Positions 41,501 through 54,722 of a DNA stretch of 64,000 bases are shown here, in pieces (position 1 is the stretch's first letter; each line of letters opens with the position of its first letter). A program made the position numbers and the translations under genes. The DNA comes from Nymphalis io (taxonomy: Eukaryota; Arthropoda; Insecta; Lepidoptera; Nymphalidae): positions 3,968,001 through 4,032,000 of the forward strand of contig NC_065911.1 of NCBI RefSeq assembly GCF_905147045.1. The letters are read 5' to 3'. The notes under the pieces were generated by a model that saw only the letters and a list, made by a program, of their open reading frames with translations, had not been told where the DNA came from and ran no database searches.

Positions 41501-43117
41501 AAAAATGGAGATATAAAATAAAATATTAAAATTGAGCCAACATTGTTAGCTTAAAGTAAGATCTATTAAATTATATAAAAACAATTTTTATTTTCATTTA
41601 TGTTTACTGTTTTAACTAAGTACTTTATTAGTGTTTATGTTTATTTTTTTTTAATATACGTGTGCAAAGGAATAAAAATATCAGTCATAATACCTTTACT
41701 TATTCTAGTATATATCTTTAAAAAAAAAAACATAAATACGCACGACATACAAATACTTAGTTTAGTTCATTTCTGTAACAAATCTAATTGTTAAGTGTAG
41801 AAATCGTCATTACAATTTATCCTTCTTTTAGACTCGATATCAATGTATAAAACCGACGCCCAATTCTATTTATATTATGACAAGGAACGATTTCTATCTT
41901 CCAAATAACCTTATCGATTAATGAACGTCAACCATCAATGAACGAATATATTCGAATGGAATGTATAAAAACAATTTACCCCCAAATAAAACATACGGGA
42001 AAAAAATATAAAAAATGAAATCCGATGTTACTCTAAAGTCTACATCATCTTCCATACTACGAAAAATAAACGCAAACGTTTTTTCTCAGAAGCGAACAAT
42101 CGTCTTATTTTGGTCGTTATCTCGAATGAATTATTCATATAATCGAATTTCCTACGCTCTGCAATACTGGCGTTTAATTAACTTAATTTTTTTATATCTT
42201 ACTCAAAACTAGCCAAGGCTGTTATAAATTGGGTCCTGTCAAAAATTAGCATAGACAATGAATTCTACATTTCTTTAATTAATAGTTTTAATGATATCTG
42301 ACTGATATAGATAAATAATTTTGTAATCTTTGATTTTAAAGCGAATATTTATTGCTTCCTTTTTTAATTAGAGTATTTTTTCAAATATATATTTTTTTTT
42401 TAATCAGCACTGTATAACAACATTCACTTTATCAGTATATCATCTGAAAAAAAACGTAGTTTCCGTTAAAAAGATAATAATTGAACACAATGGCTTCTAA
42501 CGAATAGAACATCAGCAACAAATACTGCATAAAACAAAACAACATTATGGATGATAATAGGAAATCCTATTGTATACTAAGTTATCATAAAAGATACTAA
42601 CATCTAAAACCTATTAACTGAAAAATAAATAGTAACCTCTTTTAAATAAAAGCGAAAAAGTGGCGGTAAATTCATTGATATAATAAATAAATGTGATAAT
42701 TTGGATTGCGAAGGACTAAATTATTTCCTTTATTCAAATTTCTTCAACAGGCTGAATAGCTTGAATTAAAAAAAAAAAATAAAAAAAATTGAAAGTTTTT
42801 TGAAAAATTCAAAATTTTTATGTTGGCCTTGACGACAAACACAAAACCGACTGTATCAAAAAAACTATTTGATTTTTTTTTATTGAAATTAGCGATTGAT
42901 CGTCTTTGTATAATATCTAAATTGTTTGGCTCTTGAGTGAATATTTAAGACCACGTTCCATGTTGGTTTAACTACTGGTCTCGGCCTCGGATGCAAAAAA
43001 AAAATAGCTACAGCTCGTCGTAAAAATATAAAAGTACATATCATATGAAATAAGAATTGTCTAAATAAAGGTTCTATTGTAAGCTTTGAATTGTTCATAA
43101 CTATTTTGTATAATAGC
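38524..43117. other. 4.6-kb AT-rich, nearly repeat-free stretch, likely intron
   Basis: No SINE or LINE copy is seen, unlike the rest of the window. A nested inverted repeat lies at 39,137-39,196 (12-bp outer stem GATAAAGAACTT). Two copies of CGCGGGAAA at 41,013 and 41,034 are the only notable short motifs. Open frames at 41,600-41,794 and 42,015-42,212 are low-complexity. Confidence 0.45.
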
Positions 43118-43302
43118 TAGGCGCACTGGCAAATAGTCACCACCGCCCGTAGACATTGGCGTTGTGTGAAATTTTAACCATTCGTTGCTTCGGTAATACG
43201 TCACAAACCATGTGAATGGTTGGTCGCTTGGACTATGGTCTCCTGTGCCTGTTATAACAATGGCTCACTCGTCCTTTAAACCGGAACACAACATCAAATG
43301 CC
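43118..43302 (-). repeat. Family C repeat, decayed
   Basis: GGCAAATAGTCACCACCGCCCGTAGACATTGGCG, TGTGCCTGTTATAACAATGG and TTTAAACCGGAACACAACATC match in order, with a rearranged middle. Confidence 0.7.
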
Positions 43303-46300
43303 CTATCACGATGTTTTATTCAAAGATATTCTATTCATTTAAGAAAGTTTAAAAGTTAATTAATTGAGTTAAATAATATAGTTAGTTCATTTAATTTTAG
43401 TTAACCTGGACATATAAACGCGTGCTTGGCTATGAGAACCAAAGCGAGAGTTAAGAATGCTAATGCGCTCGTGTTGTTTAATGCGCACACGCAGCATACT
43501 GAATGCGTTTTCAACTTGTGCAACTAATGTCGCTCCATGACTAAACGTTTTTGGTACATTCACATAATGATGTGATAGAATCATGAACATTCTAAAGTAT
43601 ATTAACTTTATTTTAAAATAATACAAGGATGATTTATTCGTTAAAATTTAATATTCGAATTGTATTATTCAAACGAGATGTTTGAAGGCCTATTCTATGC
43701 ACCTCAAGTTACATGGTTTTTACTTAATAAATTATTAATTGTATATAGAAGTATTTTTACATAATTTTATTCTCCTCAACCATATTTAAAAATTAAGTTG
43801 TCTACATGACCAAATTTCTAACGTATCAAGTATCATGATGTATGACGTCATTAGTAAATTTAAATCACGTGCAGAAAACTTTAATTACGTATTACACAAT
43901 AAAAGATAATATATAGATGATATAAAGCGTGGAGTTGGTATTAGTTGATTTCCATGTAGGATAAATAATAATTGTATTGTATTTATTTATCTATGTAACT
44001 TGATTGGCAAAAAAGAGTAACTACTAAGTTTTTTGCCAGCTCTTAGCAGTATAATCTGCATTCTCGAACTGGGTTTGCTTTGTTGTATTGTTGTGGATGA
44101 ATGAACTAAATCTTTGCTTCCTTTTAAATGCTTAACGTAGTTTTTAAGTGTGCCGTTTTTACAGGAATTATTATTTACTAGAAATTTAAAAACCAAATAT
44201 AATGCATCGTAAGATTTATTTAAATACTTTTCGTTTAAAATGTAAAATAACTTATCACAGATCTCAGAAATCATTATAATGAGATTTGAGTGCAGTTAAA
44301 AGCTCTTTAAACCGAGTGTATTCGAATTATATACAACCGCATTAGTTTTTATTATAATCGCTATAAAGATTAAAATTCTATAAAAGTATTTCGATATGTC
44401 GTCCAGAGAATCGATTCGTTTTTAGAATTTAAATCGATTTCGACTTATAAAGTCGAGTTCTCATGGTTGTTAATCTTTTATGATTACCATACCATACAGT
44501 CCAATATTCAAATAGAATTCTTTTGTTGTTGGCCGTACTTGTCACACTACCGTGAATCGTACGGGACGTGCAAGTTGAATAAAAAAAAAAACAAGCTATT
44601 CTTACTACTAGTTACATTTTCGTTATAAACTTGTATGTGTTGACATTTCTAATTTTTTTTATATAACATTACTTTTAGGAATAACACGATACAATCTATA
44701 TTTAAACTTAACCATTGTCAATGTAGAAAGTACTAGAACATTTCGATGCAAACATTGTGTCTTATAAACTTCTAATTATGTAGTATACGACATTTATGCT
44801 GACTTTGGAACATAGAATTGATCCTGTGGCCTGGTACTAAAAAAAGCTTAACGTTACTTATACCAATCATGCAAAAAAGGCATACGTTATATAAAACGAC
44901 AAACATCTGTTGTCTGTCATTGTATCTATTCTGTTATTTCCAAAAGTAAGGTTTATTAATATTGGACCTTTTAGCACCGGGCCACAGAATCCTACTCGGG
45001 TCTACGCAGTTGCATTTAGTTTTATAACTTTCCAAGAAACAGTTTATTGTGCACACAAAACAAGAACTTATATTGTAACCAAGACCACCGTCCATATGTT
45101 CGGTTTTAGCAAAGCAAGTCCCAAGTGAAACATGAATCGGTGTCTTATATTACTTTCGTCAGCAGCCTCCGAGTCAAAACTCATCTAAATTTCCTATTAA
45201 TATATATTTTTTTATTTTAAAATTAGTGAGGTGGCTTCACGTAAAATTGACTGATAAAACCGGTTATATGGACCGGAACGTTATAAATTTCGTTCAGTCG
45301 ACATTTAATGGGACATTCCTAGAAAAGACTGAAGTCAGAAAATGAGACAAAAAGTTTTTTGTTTCTCTGCTCTGGCTTACCGATTATCATCTCTGTGTAA
45401 TAAAACACAAAGATCAAATTTCATTGCCGCTTAAAAGAAATGAATGCACATAAAGACTGATTTTTTGCACAAGGGCGTGACTTGTCCTTTTGTATGTAAT
45501 TTTGTCATTGATTTACAAATGAATAATGACTCGTTAATGTATTGACTTTGGCGACAATACTTTGTCTATTTTGGTCTACGACGACACGACGAACGATACA
45601 AATTTTCAACTAAGTTATCATATACTAAATTCACAGAAACGTCTTTAAAACTTATGACAAATTATACGATAAAAAAAAACAAATCTAGTTATCTCATAAT
45701 CAGCTTTAATATACTTCGCACGAATGATTAATATGATCAAATGATATAAAGCATAAATATGAACAAAAAAGGTTTTAACTCATATTAAATATCTTACAGT
45801 TGGTACTTACTACAAGATTCAAAATCTAAAAAAAAACTATCGAAATAGGCATATGAGATTTATAATTATTTCATTTGTTAGACCACAATTTGGTCACTTA
45901 AAAAATATGAGTTATATTAAACAAGTTAAAGTCTACCTTAGAGTTTTACAAGTTTAATTATTTTACAGACAAACACAAGTTTAATTATTTGCTTACCACT
46001 CTTGTTTTAGCTCTTATTTATTTAATGATAATCCGAACAATAAGAAAAGACATTAACATCTTGATTTAATCTACATTTATATATATAAAGCGATTACTTT
46101 TAAGAGGCTTGCGTTAGATAATCCATTTATTGAGCTTATACACTATATAAACGCAATTACTTACAGGGGCAGAGCATTAACGTTTAACGAATAAAACCGC
46201 GCGGAGCAGCTACTACAGTATCTTACTATCCTTAATTGTAACATTACTTAAAAAAATTCGTTCTAGGAATCCTTCCATACCTTCTTTAAATAGCGACGAA

Positions 46301-47488
46301 CCAACTGTCACTTCGTTGAAAAACTAATCTAAAAAGTGTATTCAACATTTTTTTTAAATTTGTTTACATTAATTAAATAAAATTGTACGTAAGCATTTGC
46401 CAATAAAAGGCTTCGTCTGATCTTAAAAATACATTATCAAGCCCGAAATGGTTGGTGCAAATGCAAATAAAAATTCAACTCCTTAGTGCGGGACATATGG
46501 AAACCGTATACTTAATATGATAATAATAATTAGTAAAGGTGTGTAGTTGGGTGACATTGCATCTTGTATATGGTATGGTACAAGATGTGAGCTGGAACGA
46601 GATAAACAAAGAAAAAAATTATAATATCAACGCACATTGATATAATATTTTTTTATGAATGTTCATAAATGGTATAATTTTATCTTTAATATATTGATCA
46701 ACTAAATTCTTTTAAAGTTTAATTACTTAAAATTAATAATATAATTTGCCGATTATATTAACTTTTTTATATAATTAAATATTTGTAAAAAAATTGGCTA
46801 AAAATGATGGACAAAAAAACACGATTTATGTCCATTAAGATATAGGCAGTTAACATCGACTTTATATTCCGAAGTTTTATACATCCGAGGTATAATAATA
46901 ATCGTTTTCTCAACGAGCTCACGCACATCTTAACCGGTTTTCGCCTCTCACCACGTTATACTGTAAAGAAATTTTAGAGTCAATTGAAAATGAACCTTAT
47001 TTATCTTTATTAAAGTATAATTTTAACAAAACCTAATTTTGTAATGCTTTTTGGACTGTTGAATGCGATAGACTACCAGTTTGTTTATGTTTTAAAAGCA
47101 TGATTAGACTGCTTATCACATTCTTAATGACATGTTTTTGTTGTGTACTAAATGTTTATTTACTTTTCAATGGATGTCTATTGTAAAACAAATTGTGAAA
47201 CTAATTTTACAGATTCAAAGCGATTATGAGTGAATATAATTCGTTATTCGAAAAACATATGATGATTATAATAAAGGGATTAAATTAAAAATATATACTA
47301 AGTAAAGACCATCAGGTCTTAGAACGGTCTCAGAATTATCCGCTTAAACTCGTTTCGGAAGGATTGCGTGGCGAGCTCCATAATTGCTCGCTACTGGGCA
47401 TAATAGGTCGCTAACAAATGTGGTGTAAATTGCCATGCTACTAATCATCTCGATGCTAGATTGACTCAAATGTACATATGTATTATAA
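43303..47488. other. 4.2-kb stretch without a supported gene
   Basis: Mostly AT-rich. Slightly more complex patches lie at 43,430-43,560, 44,000-44,280 (a 95-codon minus frame, no motif), 44,910-45,128 (a 72-codon plus frame, no motif), 46,163-46,220 (shares ACAGGGGTAGAGCAGTAACGTT-type text with 57,680) and 47,290-47,470. None could be identified. Confidence 0.4.
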
Positions 47489-47685
47489 AGCCATGATGGC
47501 CCAATGGTTAGAACACGTGAATCATGTGCAGGAAGGAAAATATTGTATGGAAACCTGCATGTATCAAGTATAAATTCGACACATGTTTACCAATTCGAGT
47601 AAAGTGGTGGAAGACGCTTCAAATTTTATCTAGAAACGGGAAGTACGTGTCCAACAGTGGGATATCAACAGGCTGCTGTTACTTT
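47489..47685 (+). repeat. Family A SINE, rearranged and decayed
   Basis: AGCCATGATGGCCCAATGG head, GGAAACCTGCATGTATCAAG body, ACAGTGGGATATCAACAGG tail. The B-box region is deleted. The 67-codon plus frame over it is a by-product. Confidence 0.7.
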
Positions 47686-48279
47686 ATATTTAGAAAGGTA
47701 CCTTCAATAATCAGTAACAGTTATTGACGTTGACCTTTCTTTCTTAATGCGATTTAATGATACTAAAAAATTATGATTAAGATTATAAATTAACATCATT
47801 CTAAATCATAACTCACTATTCATTTATCAATTTACAGCTTCTGATATTAACACATATTTGTTACTTTGTATAATTTTCATTAATAACATTCATTTAGAGG
47901 TTTTTATAGAAATAACGAGTCAATAATTACATACATATTTAATATATTATATGATTTTATTAATATTATCTTGTGTCTCTTTCCATTCGGTGGTAAATTT
48001 ATTTTAATTTAATCTTGCTTAATGGCTATTCAAACGTGCTTGTGAGAGTCTATTTGCATAAAATATATTTTGATTTTATTGATTTAGATAACTTTTATGT
48101 TTTTGATTTGATCACGTACAGACAACTATACGTTTTAGTTTCAATATGAAATACAAGACGGTTATAAAAAGGGACAAATTTTTATTTACGTCTAGCGAAA
48201 CGCATTGCTAACGAATATATAAAAACATAATTATATATATTATAAAATAATTATAGACAAAATTCGGTGTTATTTATAT
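47686..48279. other. Intergenic
   Basis: AT-rich, no gene or repeat recognised. Confidence 0.5.
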
Positions 48280-48425
48280 TAAAGTCCACCCAAGGTGTCC
48301 TATAAAAAGACCTGTTCAACGAAACTACCTGGCCTTCCCAACTAACGGACCAGGGCAAAAAGTGACTGTAGCGCCCATTGTCTGGGGACTATTATTTATA
48401 ATTTATTGCTTCTTGTTCTAATAAT
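48280..48425. other. GC-richer island with open frames on both strands
   Basis: From about 48,290 a plus frame includes RNYLAFPTNGPGQKVTVAPI and a hydrophobic end before TAA. The opposed minus frame includes SPDNGRYSHFLPWSVSWEG. Both look protein-like over about 40 codons. It could be a coding-exon remnant or part of an unclassified dispersed repeat. No splice signals frame it convincingly. Confidence 0.3.
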
Positions 48426-48651
48426 GTCTTAAGCTTGTTATAATACGGCGTTCAATTTCGGCGTCATATATCGCAAAATGTCATTTGAAACGTCGTAAAT
48501 TATTTTGACTATTTAACTATACCTAAGTACTGACACTTTTATATTTGATTTTACACGTGGAGGTTTTAAAATATATCTTTAGAATATCCTTGATCTCATA
48601 GTGTAAATTATGTCGTATATTTATTCTCTTTAATGTCTTGTTATTTATAAT

Positions 48652-48856
48652 GCAGACTCGAGGCCCAGATTTCAAATCCCGATTCGGGGATATATAAAGT
48701 TATTGTTTTTTTGACAGTAGCAGCTTGGAGTTTGGAAGTTGGCGGTGTTTACACTCCCGTGCGTCGTACAAGTCATGTCGGATTTGCCGTTCCATTAGAT
48801 TATAAGAGTGAGGGAATTGAGAGTGCCCTTGAGTGTCCGAAATCGGTCAGGTGGTT
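48652..48856 (+). repeat. Family B SINE, worn
   Basis: CGAGGCCCAGATTTCAAATCCCG (worn B-box), CAGTAGCAGCTTGGAGTTTGG, ACACTCCCGTGCGTCG, TTGCCGTTCCATTAGATTATAAG and GTCCGAAATCGGTCAGG. Parts of the middle are deleted. Confidence 0.78.
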
Positions 48857-49640
48857 TTATTTATAATATAGATTGATATATATAAAAAAGTAAAAAGTAT
48901 TTATAAAGTTTAAGATCCTTTAATAAATTTAATATTCTCACTTAATCATAATGACATTGACACAATGATAATAAACGTTCTTTGCGTCAAAAACGTTACA
49001 CACAATAAAGTTTCGCAACGAAATCCAACGTCAATTGTTTTCTAATCTATTAAATGAACATTGCAATGATATATAAGTTGATGAAATTGTATACATTACA
49101 AGAACTGCAGGCGACATTATTGCTCAGCAAGCGGTCTAGTTACTGGAATTCAGGTGGATAGTAATTGATACTTAATTATCACGTTGACATGGAATTGACC
49201 GCCAATGGTGAGCCGGAGGCGGTGAAGATGATGGGCGAATGTTTTTGCCGTGTACAGTTAGGAAGTATCTCATTACTAAGTTAATTACTAGAAATGTGAA
49301 TTATTTACTTTTTTCAATTCAAATCAGATATCTGGTTTGTTGGATGGCTTTAGTTTAGTAATAATCATGTTCAATTTAAATATAGAATGCAAAAAAAGCT
49401 TAATGAAACCGTTGATGTTTCATATTTTTTACTATCACGATATGAACAACGAATTCCCTGTTGCGGTAACGAATATACGTACATACAGTTGAATCTGTAT
49501 TGGTGTGTATCACATGACAAAAAAGATAGGTTGTATTACATTATTTTTCATGTACTAAAATGTTAGTATACTTTTATCTGTATACAAATTTGTATTGACA
49601 TATATCATAGGTTCCGCATTTCTCTAAAATAAAAAGTGTT
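48857..49640. other. Intergenic, one GC-richer patch
   Basis: 49,190-49,258 (ACCGCCAATGGTGAGCCGG, GGTGAAGATGATGGGCG) is more complex than its surroundings but unidentified. Confidence 0.4.
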
Positions 49641-49943
49641 TTATTTTTTATTGTATAGGTTGGTGGACGAGCATATGGGCCACCTGATGGTAAGTGGTCA
49701 CCAACTTCCATAGACATTGGCATTGTAAGAAATGTTAACCATCGCTTACATCGCCAATGCGCCACCAATTTGGAAACTAAGATGTTATGTCCCTCGTGCC
49801 TGTAATTACACTTGCTCACTCACCCTTCAAACCGGAACACAACAATAACAAGTACTGCTGTTTTTCGGTAGTATATCTGATGAGTGGGTGGTACCTACCC
49901 AGACGGGCTTGCACAAAGTAGAATACCTACCCTACCACCAGTA
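49641..49943 (-). repeat. Family C SINE-like repeat, near full length
   Basis: All landmark blocks from GGTGGACGAGCATATGGGCC to TACCACCAGTAG, with a short insertion (AGAATACCTACC) before the terminal block. The overlapping minus frame is a by-product. Confidence 0.88.
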
Positions 49944-50377
49944 GAATGGTAGTAATAGTAGTGTAAATGAAAATTGCATACGTAAAGTACTAAAAGCAAT
50001 TTTCTAATTCTCAAAACGAATACTAAACAAATGTTCTAGCAATATACCTATCATACTATCTACCATCGACTCGGGAGAAATTATTCTTTTTGACCCACGA
50101 GATCTAAACACTAAAATGTGTAGAAGGGTATCTATTATTTTTATCAATTTCCCCCACGACTTTACGGTCTAGCAAACCGTGACCGCTGCATCTTGTATGA
50201 CTAATTAAATCATCACTATTGTAAGCATAGTTAGCCGTGTAAGTAAAATGTTTGCGGTATGTTTATAAATTATTACAATGAGTTTTGCTTTTTGTGTTCA
50301 CTGTACACGTTCTATGGGTTTTTGTGGAATACGTTCTGTGTGATTGAACGCTACGGTAGCTAGTCTTAAACAAACTT

Positions 50378-50530
50378 ACTAATATTATAAATTTGAAAGT
50401 GAGTTGTTTGTTACGCTTTCACGTCGAAACTCCTAAACTGATCGTCATGAAGTCTTGCATACACGTAAGGGCTACAGACAAATAGGTTACTTAACCCCCC
50501 TCCCCCACTCTATAACACGCCGGCGAAGCC
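50378..50530 (+). repeat. Dispersed repeat starting ACTAATATTATAAA
   Basis: TTACTAATATTATAAATTTG, GAAAGTGAGTTGTTTGTTACGC, TTTCACGTCGAAACTCC and a distal CGCCGGCGAAGCC. This is the best-preserved copy of the repeat also seen at 3,479 and 57,570. Helitron-like or unclassified. Confidence 0.55.
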
Positions 50531-50929
50531 ACGATTGTAAATTAGTAAATGTTTGATGTATAATTTTAGAATTGATTTTTAAAAGTAATTGTCGTTTTGT
50601 AAGTTTTGCGTCATAAGAAGATATATTAAATAAAAATATTTAATAATTTAAAAGCTTGTACTACACATGTGCACATGCAAATACTTGGCACAATGTTCCC
50701 AAAAAGCAAGACTCCATTAGTGTTGATTGACCTATTCCGCTAATTAGTTAACGTCTTATTTAACTACTATAAATATAAAACAAGTATTTGCCAAGTTGTT
50801 GGTTGAAACTTTATAATTGGAAAGTAATAATAAGACTATTTATGCATGTATTTTAAACCCTCAGACTTTTTATATTTATCCAATATTTACTGCCGCAGCG
50901 TTTTGGTTAAGACAATTCATCTGGCCATG

Positions 50930-51226
50930 TTTTTTTTTTTTTATAGAATAGGAAGGCGGACGAGCATATGGGCCACCTGATGGTAAGTGGTCACCAACGC
51001 TCTTAGACATTAGCATTGTAAGAAATGTCAACCATCGCTTACATATCCAATGCGCCACCAACCTTGGGAACTAAGATTTTATGTCCCTTGTGCCTGTAGT
51101 TACACTGGCTCACTCACCCTTCAAACCGGAACACAACAATATCAAGTATTGCTGTTTTGCGGTAGAATATCTGATGAGTGGGTGGTACCTACCCAGACGA
51201 GCTTGCACAAAGCCCTACCACCAATA
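50930..51226 (-). repeat. Family C SINE-like repeat, full length, young
   Basis: Poly-T of about 13 bases, ATAGAATAGGAAGGCGGACG and on to ACCACCAATA. Nearly identical to the 12,673 copy (about three differences). No clear target-site duplication. The open frames over it are by-products. Confidence 0.9.
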
Positions 51227-51274
51227 CTGTAGTGTATAAGTTTCTGTGTAAAAGGCTGGTGGCCAGGTGATAGC

Positions 51275-51337
51275 ACATATTTAAATCTGAAGGCCTACTG
51301 ATAAAAAGTATCAGTAGGCCTTCAGATTTAAATATGT
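51275..51337. repeat. Short-loop palindrome, perfect 29-bp stem
   Basis: 51,275-51,303 pairs exactly with 51,309-51,337, with a loop AAAAG. It lies 49 bp beyond the 3' boundary of the adjacent family C copy. Confidence 0.95.
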
Positions 51338-52591
51338 AAAAAAGCACGTTTCAAATTATATCACAAATAAATACATGGAAGTATCGATAATTGCAATATT
51401 AACAATATAATATAAATAAAGGTCAGACAGCGTGTAAACATTTGAAATGAGTCGGATTTATCTGCGATCAGCTGTAGTCGTTGAATGTCAATGCGAATTT
51501 TGATAACCTTCCGTGTTTGATTTTAAATAATAATTTGTATGTGATTCCGATTGATTGGGGTCAAGCGTTATGTACTTAACCAATAAATGCAACAAACATT
51601 TAGCAGTATAGAATTTCGAACAATTCCATTATAGTTTTATTAATGTTATAAACGTGAGCGTTGATGTTTGTTTTTTGGATGTTTTATTCACGGTCGGATA
51701 GTTACTTGAAAAATATGTAACTTCTAGTGAATACAAAAAATTGACATATAAAAAATTACATAAAATTTTACAAGTCTCATGAAATACTAAAATTTAATTT
51801 ACGCTGAGCGAAGCAAACACTTCAGCGAGTTATGTAGTCAGTGAGTTGTTATAGGTCATTTTAAAATAAAAAAAAAACACATTAACAATTTAAGATGACG
51901 TATTTGATCTATAGACGATAGAGCTTAGACTTCCTAGATGTATTGTTTTCGCTAGCCCATTTGTTGACTGGCTATGATTAGGTTTTAGATTATATAACAT
52001 CACGCAACAGCTATAAGAATGTAGCAGTGAAATTGAACGCAGGTGAGTCCGCGCAAAGCGGCTTGTTTAATAGTAGAGAGAAATTATTAATTTCCGCGAA
52101 ATCACGCGTGAACTTCATAATTTTATTCGATAAAAAGTTTCATAAAAATATTCAAATATATAATAGTTACAAAAACTGGTAACTATTATATATTTTAATA
52201 ATTATTTAGCATTTTATTGATGAAAATGAGAGGAAAAATATTTAGTACGTTATATCTTTAAATATAAAAAAATCAAGAAGATTCGTTTGGACAAAAAAAT
52301 AAATAAAATCAGCTATAGTATAAAGAAAAGCAATTGTTAATTAATATCTTGTTTTTTATAACAACATTTTCCTTAATTATGTAAATCCACTTTAATTTAA
52401 CTTACAAATTTTCGATAACACACTGACAATGAATGATCGTGCATAGCCGTGCTTTAATGATAAACATTATTGATTAAGAAATAATCATATTTAAATTTTA
52501 TTTCACGTATGTCTTTTTATATAGTACTGTCCCTTTTTAAATATATTTAATTATAAATTTATAATATTACTCGACGAAAATTTGGAAAGAA
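51338..52591. other. Intergenic
   Basis: AT-rich, no supported feature. Confidence 0.5.
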
Positions 52592-52620
52592 AAGGGACTA
52601 CATTGGTAATGTAGTCCCTT
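52592..52620. repeat. Short-loop palindrome, perfect 13-bp stem
   Basis: AAGGGACTACATT and its exact complement are separated by GGT. The right arm is the edge of a family C remnant (GTCCCTTGTGCCTG), so the left arm looks like an inverted copy of it. Confidence 0.92.
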
Positions 52621-52770
52621 GTGCCTGTAGTAACATTAGCTCACCCTTTAAAAAGGAACACAACAATACTATTATAATAGTGTTGCTGTGTGACGGTAGA
52701 ATATTTAATGAATGGGTGATACCTACCCAAATACAAAGCGTAGGGCTTACCAACCTATACCAAGTATACC
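52613..52770 (-). repeat. Family C repeat, decayed 5' half
   Basis: AGTCCCTTGTGCCTGTAGTAAC, GGAACACAACAATACTAT, GGTAGAATATTTAATGAATGG and TGATACCTACCC in order. Confidence 0.75.
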
Positions 52771-54591
52771 CTTTTGCCAGTTCGCCTACTTATTTCATTT
52801 AAAAAAAACTCAAATAATGAAGACGGCTGTTAATGTGTAATTAAAATTTATGGCTATGGCTTAGGATTTTGAGGACTTACTCCATTTAACATATTCCCTT
52901 CAATACCAATAACAGAAATTAATCAATTTAATTCTGTGATTTTAAAATAACAGCTACTTTTTAAGTTAATACGACTATTTGTCAGTTACCAACCATTTTA
53001 ATAATTTAAATATGGTTTGTTTATAATTCAAATTTTCATCAAAAATTGAATTCAATGGTTTAAAAGAATATAATTCTTGATGTAATAAATGAACACGCCC
53101 CATACAATTGGTCGTAATCCCTATAAATTATTTATTCTGTCATTAAAACCTTTACTTGTTTCTTCATTATCGTGTACAAGTGTAAACAGTTTTAAATATA
53201 AATTATACATTAGTTACTTATCGCATACCGACGTGACTCGAACCCGTAATTCGACGCTTCTGTTCTTGTGAAATTAGGGCTAGCAGTATAATGTCGTGTT
53301 ACTCTTATTTGTATCGAGATAAGGTTCAAATTGGTTCGTTTTTTTATATATAGGAATGTGACGAATTAGTAATCTGAGTGACGTTGGCTGGGTTAGTGAT
53401 TTCTGACGTTTTATTGTAAAAACGCGCTTTAGTGACCAATGTTTTTATATAATTACATTCATAACAATAATAATAATGTATATATTAACGTATACATTTT
53501 TGTTATTTATTTAAAGTCCATTATTTATTTTAGAAAGCTTCATAAACACTTTTATACACTAATCATATTTCCACAATAAATCATCTATTTAAATATACGA
53601 AATCATAAAATTTCATACCTAATAAACTCTTAAGAATTTGGTACCTACTAGGCATGTTTGACTGCGCATGCGTGAACTTGTGAACAAAATACCTATATCC
53701 AATAGACGAAACCAATTCAATCATATGTATATATGTATATATTTTATAACATGATATCACTAATAAAGGATCATGCAAGCATGTTACATTATTCGGTTTA
53801 TTTGCCGGTAAATAGGATTTTTAACTTATATACGATATTTTAATTTTTCGTTTTTCAGAATTACTTTTCTTTTAACCTATTCGATTATATACGTGATTAT
53901 GTATAGCGTAACTGCAGTGGAAGTGAGAGAAATATTATGTTGGAATTATTTCTTACCCACAGTTTGGATGAAAAATTTAATTCCGTATATCCGGCCTAAC
54001 AGTATGAATTTCTTGCCACAGACAGTCGGAATGATACACTTATATCTTCATTAAATCATGTACAGGTATAATTCTATTACAGATAAATAATTTATGTATT
54101 AAACGCGTACTCGTATCGGCCTTAGCCAAATATACGAATTAAAAATCTCAAATTTAAATTCAAACATGACGTTCGATTTTGTTGTACATAGAATATAATT
54201 GTTTACAAGGAAATGTTTAGATTATACCATTTATTTACTGATCCAATGTTGTTACGCGTTCAATAATTAATTGATGTTGTCTAAACATTGCTAAACAAAC
54301 TGTACTTGTGGTTTATTTTGTCATACATAGTTGACAACACAACATTGTAATTTATAGGTGTTAGGAAGCTGCAGCTAACACTTAAACATGACCAGAAAAG
54401 CTTTAGAATACGGTAAGCTTGCTTTAAGAATGTTTTTCTTGAACACGTGTTTGTTATTTCCAATATTTCAAAATTATTAACAAAGGTACTCAATGATTAC
54501 TTCAATTAAATTTGAGAATTACATTAATTTTCTATTAATGTAATTATCAAAACAGTTTTATCGTTGGTATATTCCTATTATAAAATTGTCT
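52771..54591. other. Intergenic
   Basis: AT-rich. No gene or clear repeat was seen in these 1.8 kb. Confidence 0.5.
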
Positions 54592-54722
54592 GGCCTTACT
54601 TATAAACGTTTGGTTTGGTTAAACACTGATTTCTCTCTTTCTATCATTGTTGATTTGACATACGAAAGAAGAAGACAACATTGCTTAACTAATCAACCGC
54701 TAAGCAACGTTCATAAGTAAGG
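54592..54722 (+). mobile_element. MITE (family M), complete copy
   Basis: About 130 bp with terminal inverted repeats GCCTTACTTATAAACGTT at the left and the complement of GCCTTACTTATGAACGTTGC at the right (one or two mismatches). The inside holds TCTCTCTTTCTATCATTG, CGAAAGAAGAAGACAACATTGC and TAACTAATCAACCGCTAAGC. There is no coding capacity. Copies at 25,889 and 26,500 confirm the family. Confidence 0.8.

Noticed and set aside
43987..44274. 95-codon minus-strand frame
   Set aside because: Somewhat protein-like but without a recognisable domain, splice context or promoter; not enough to call a gene.
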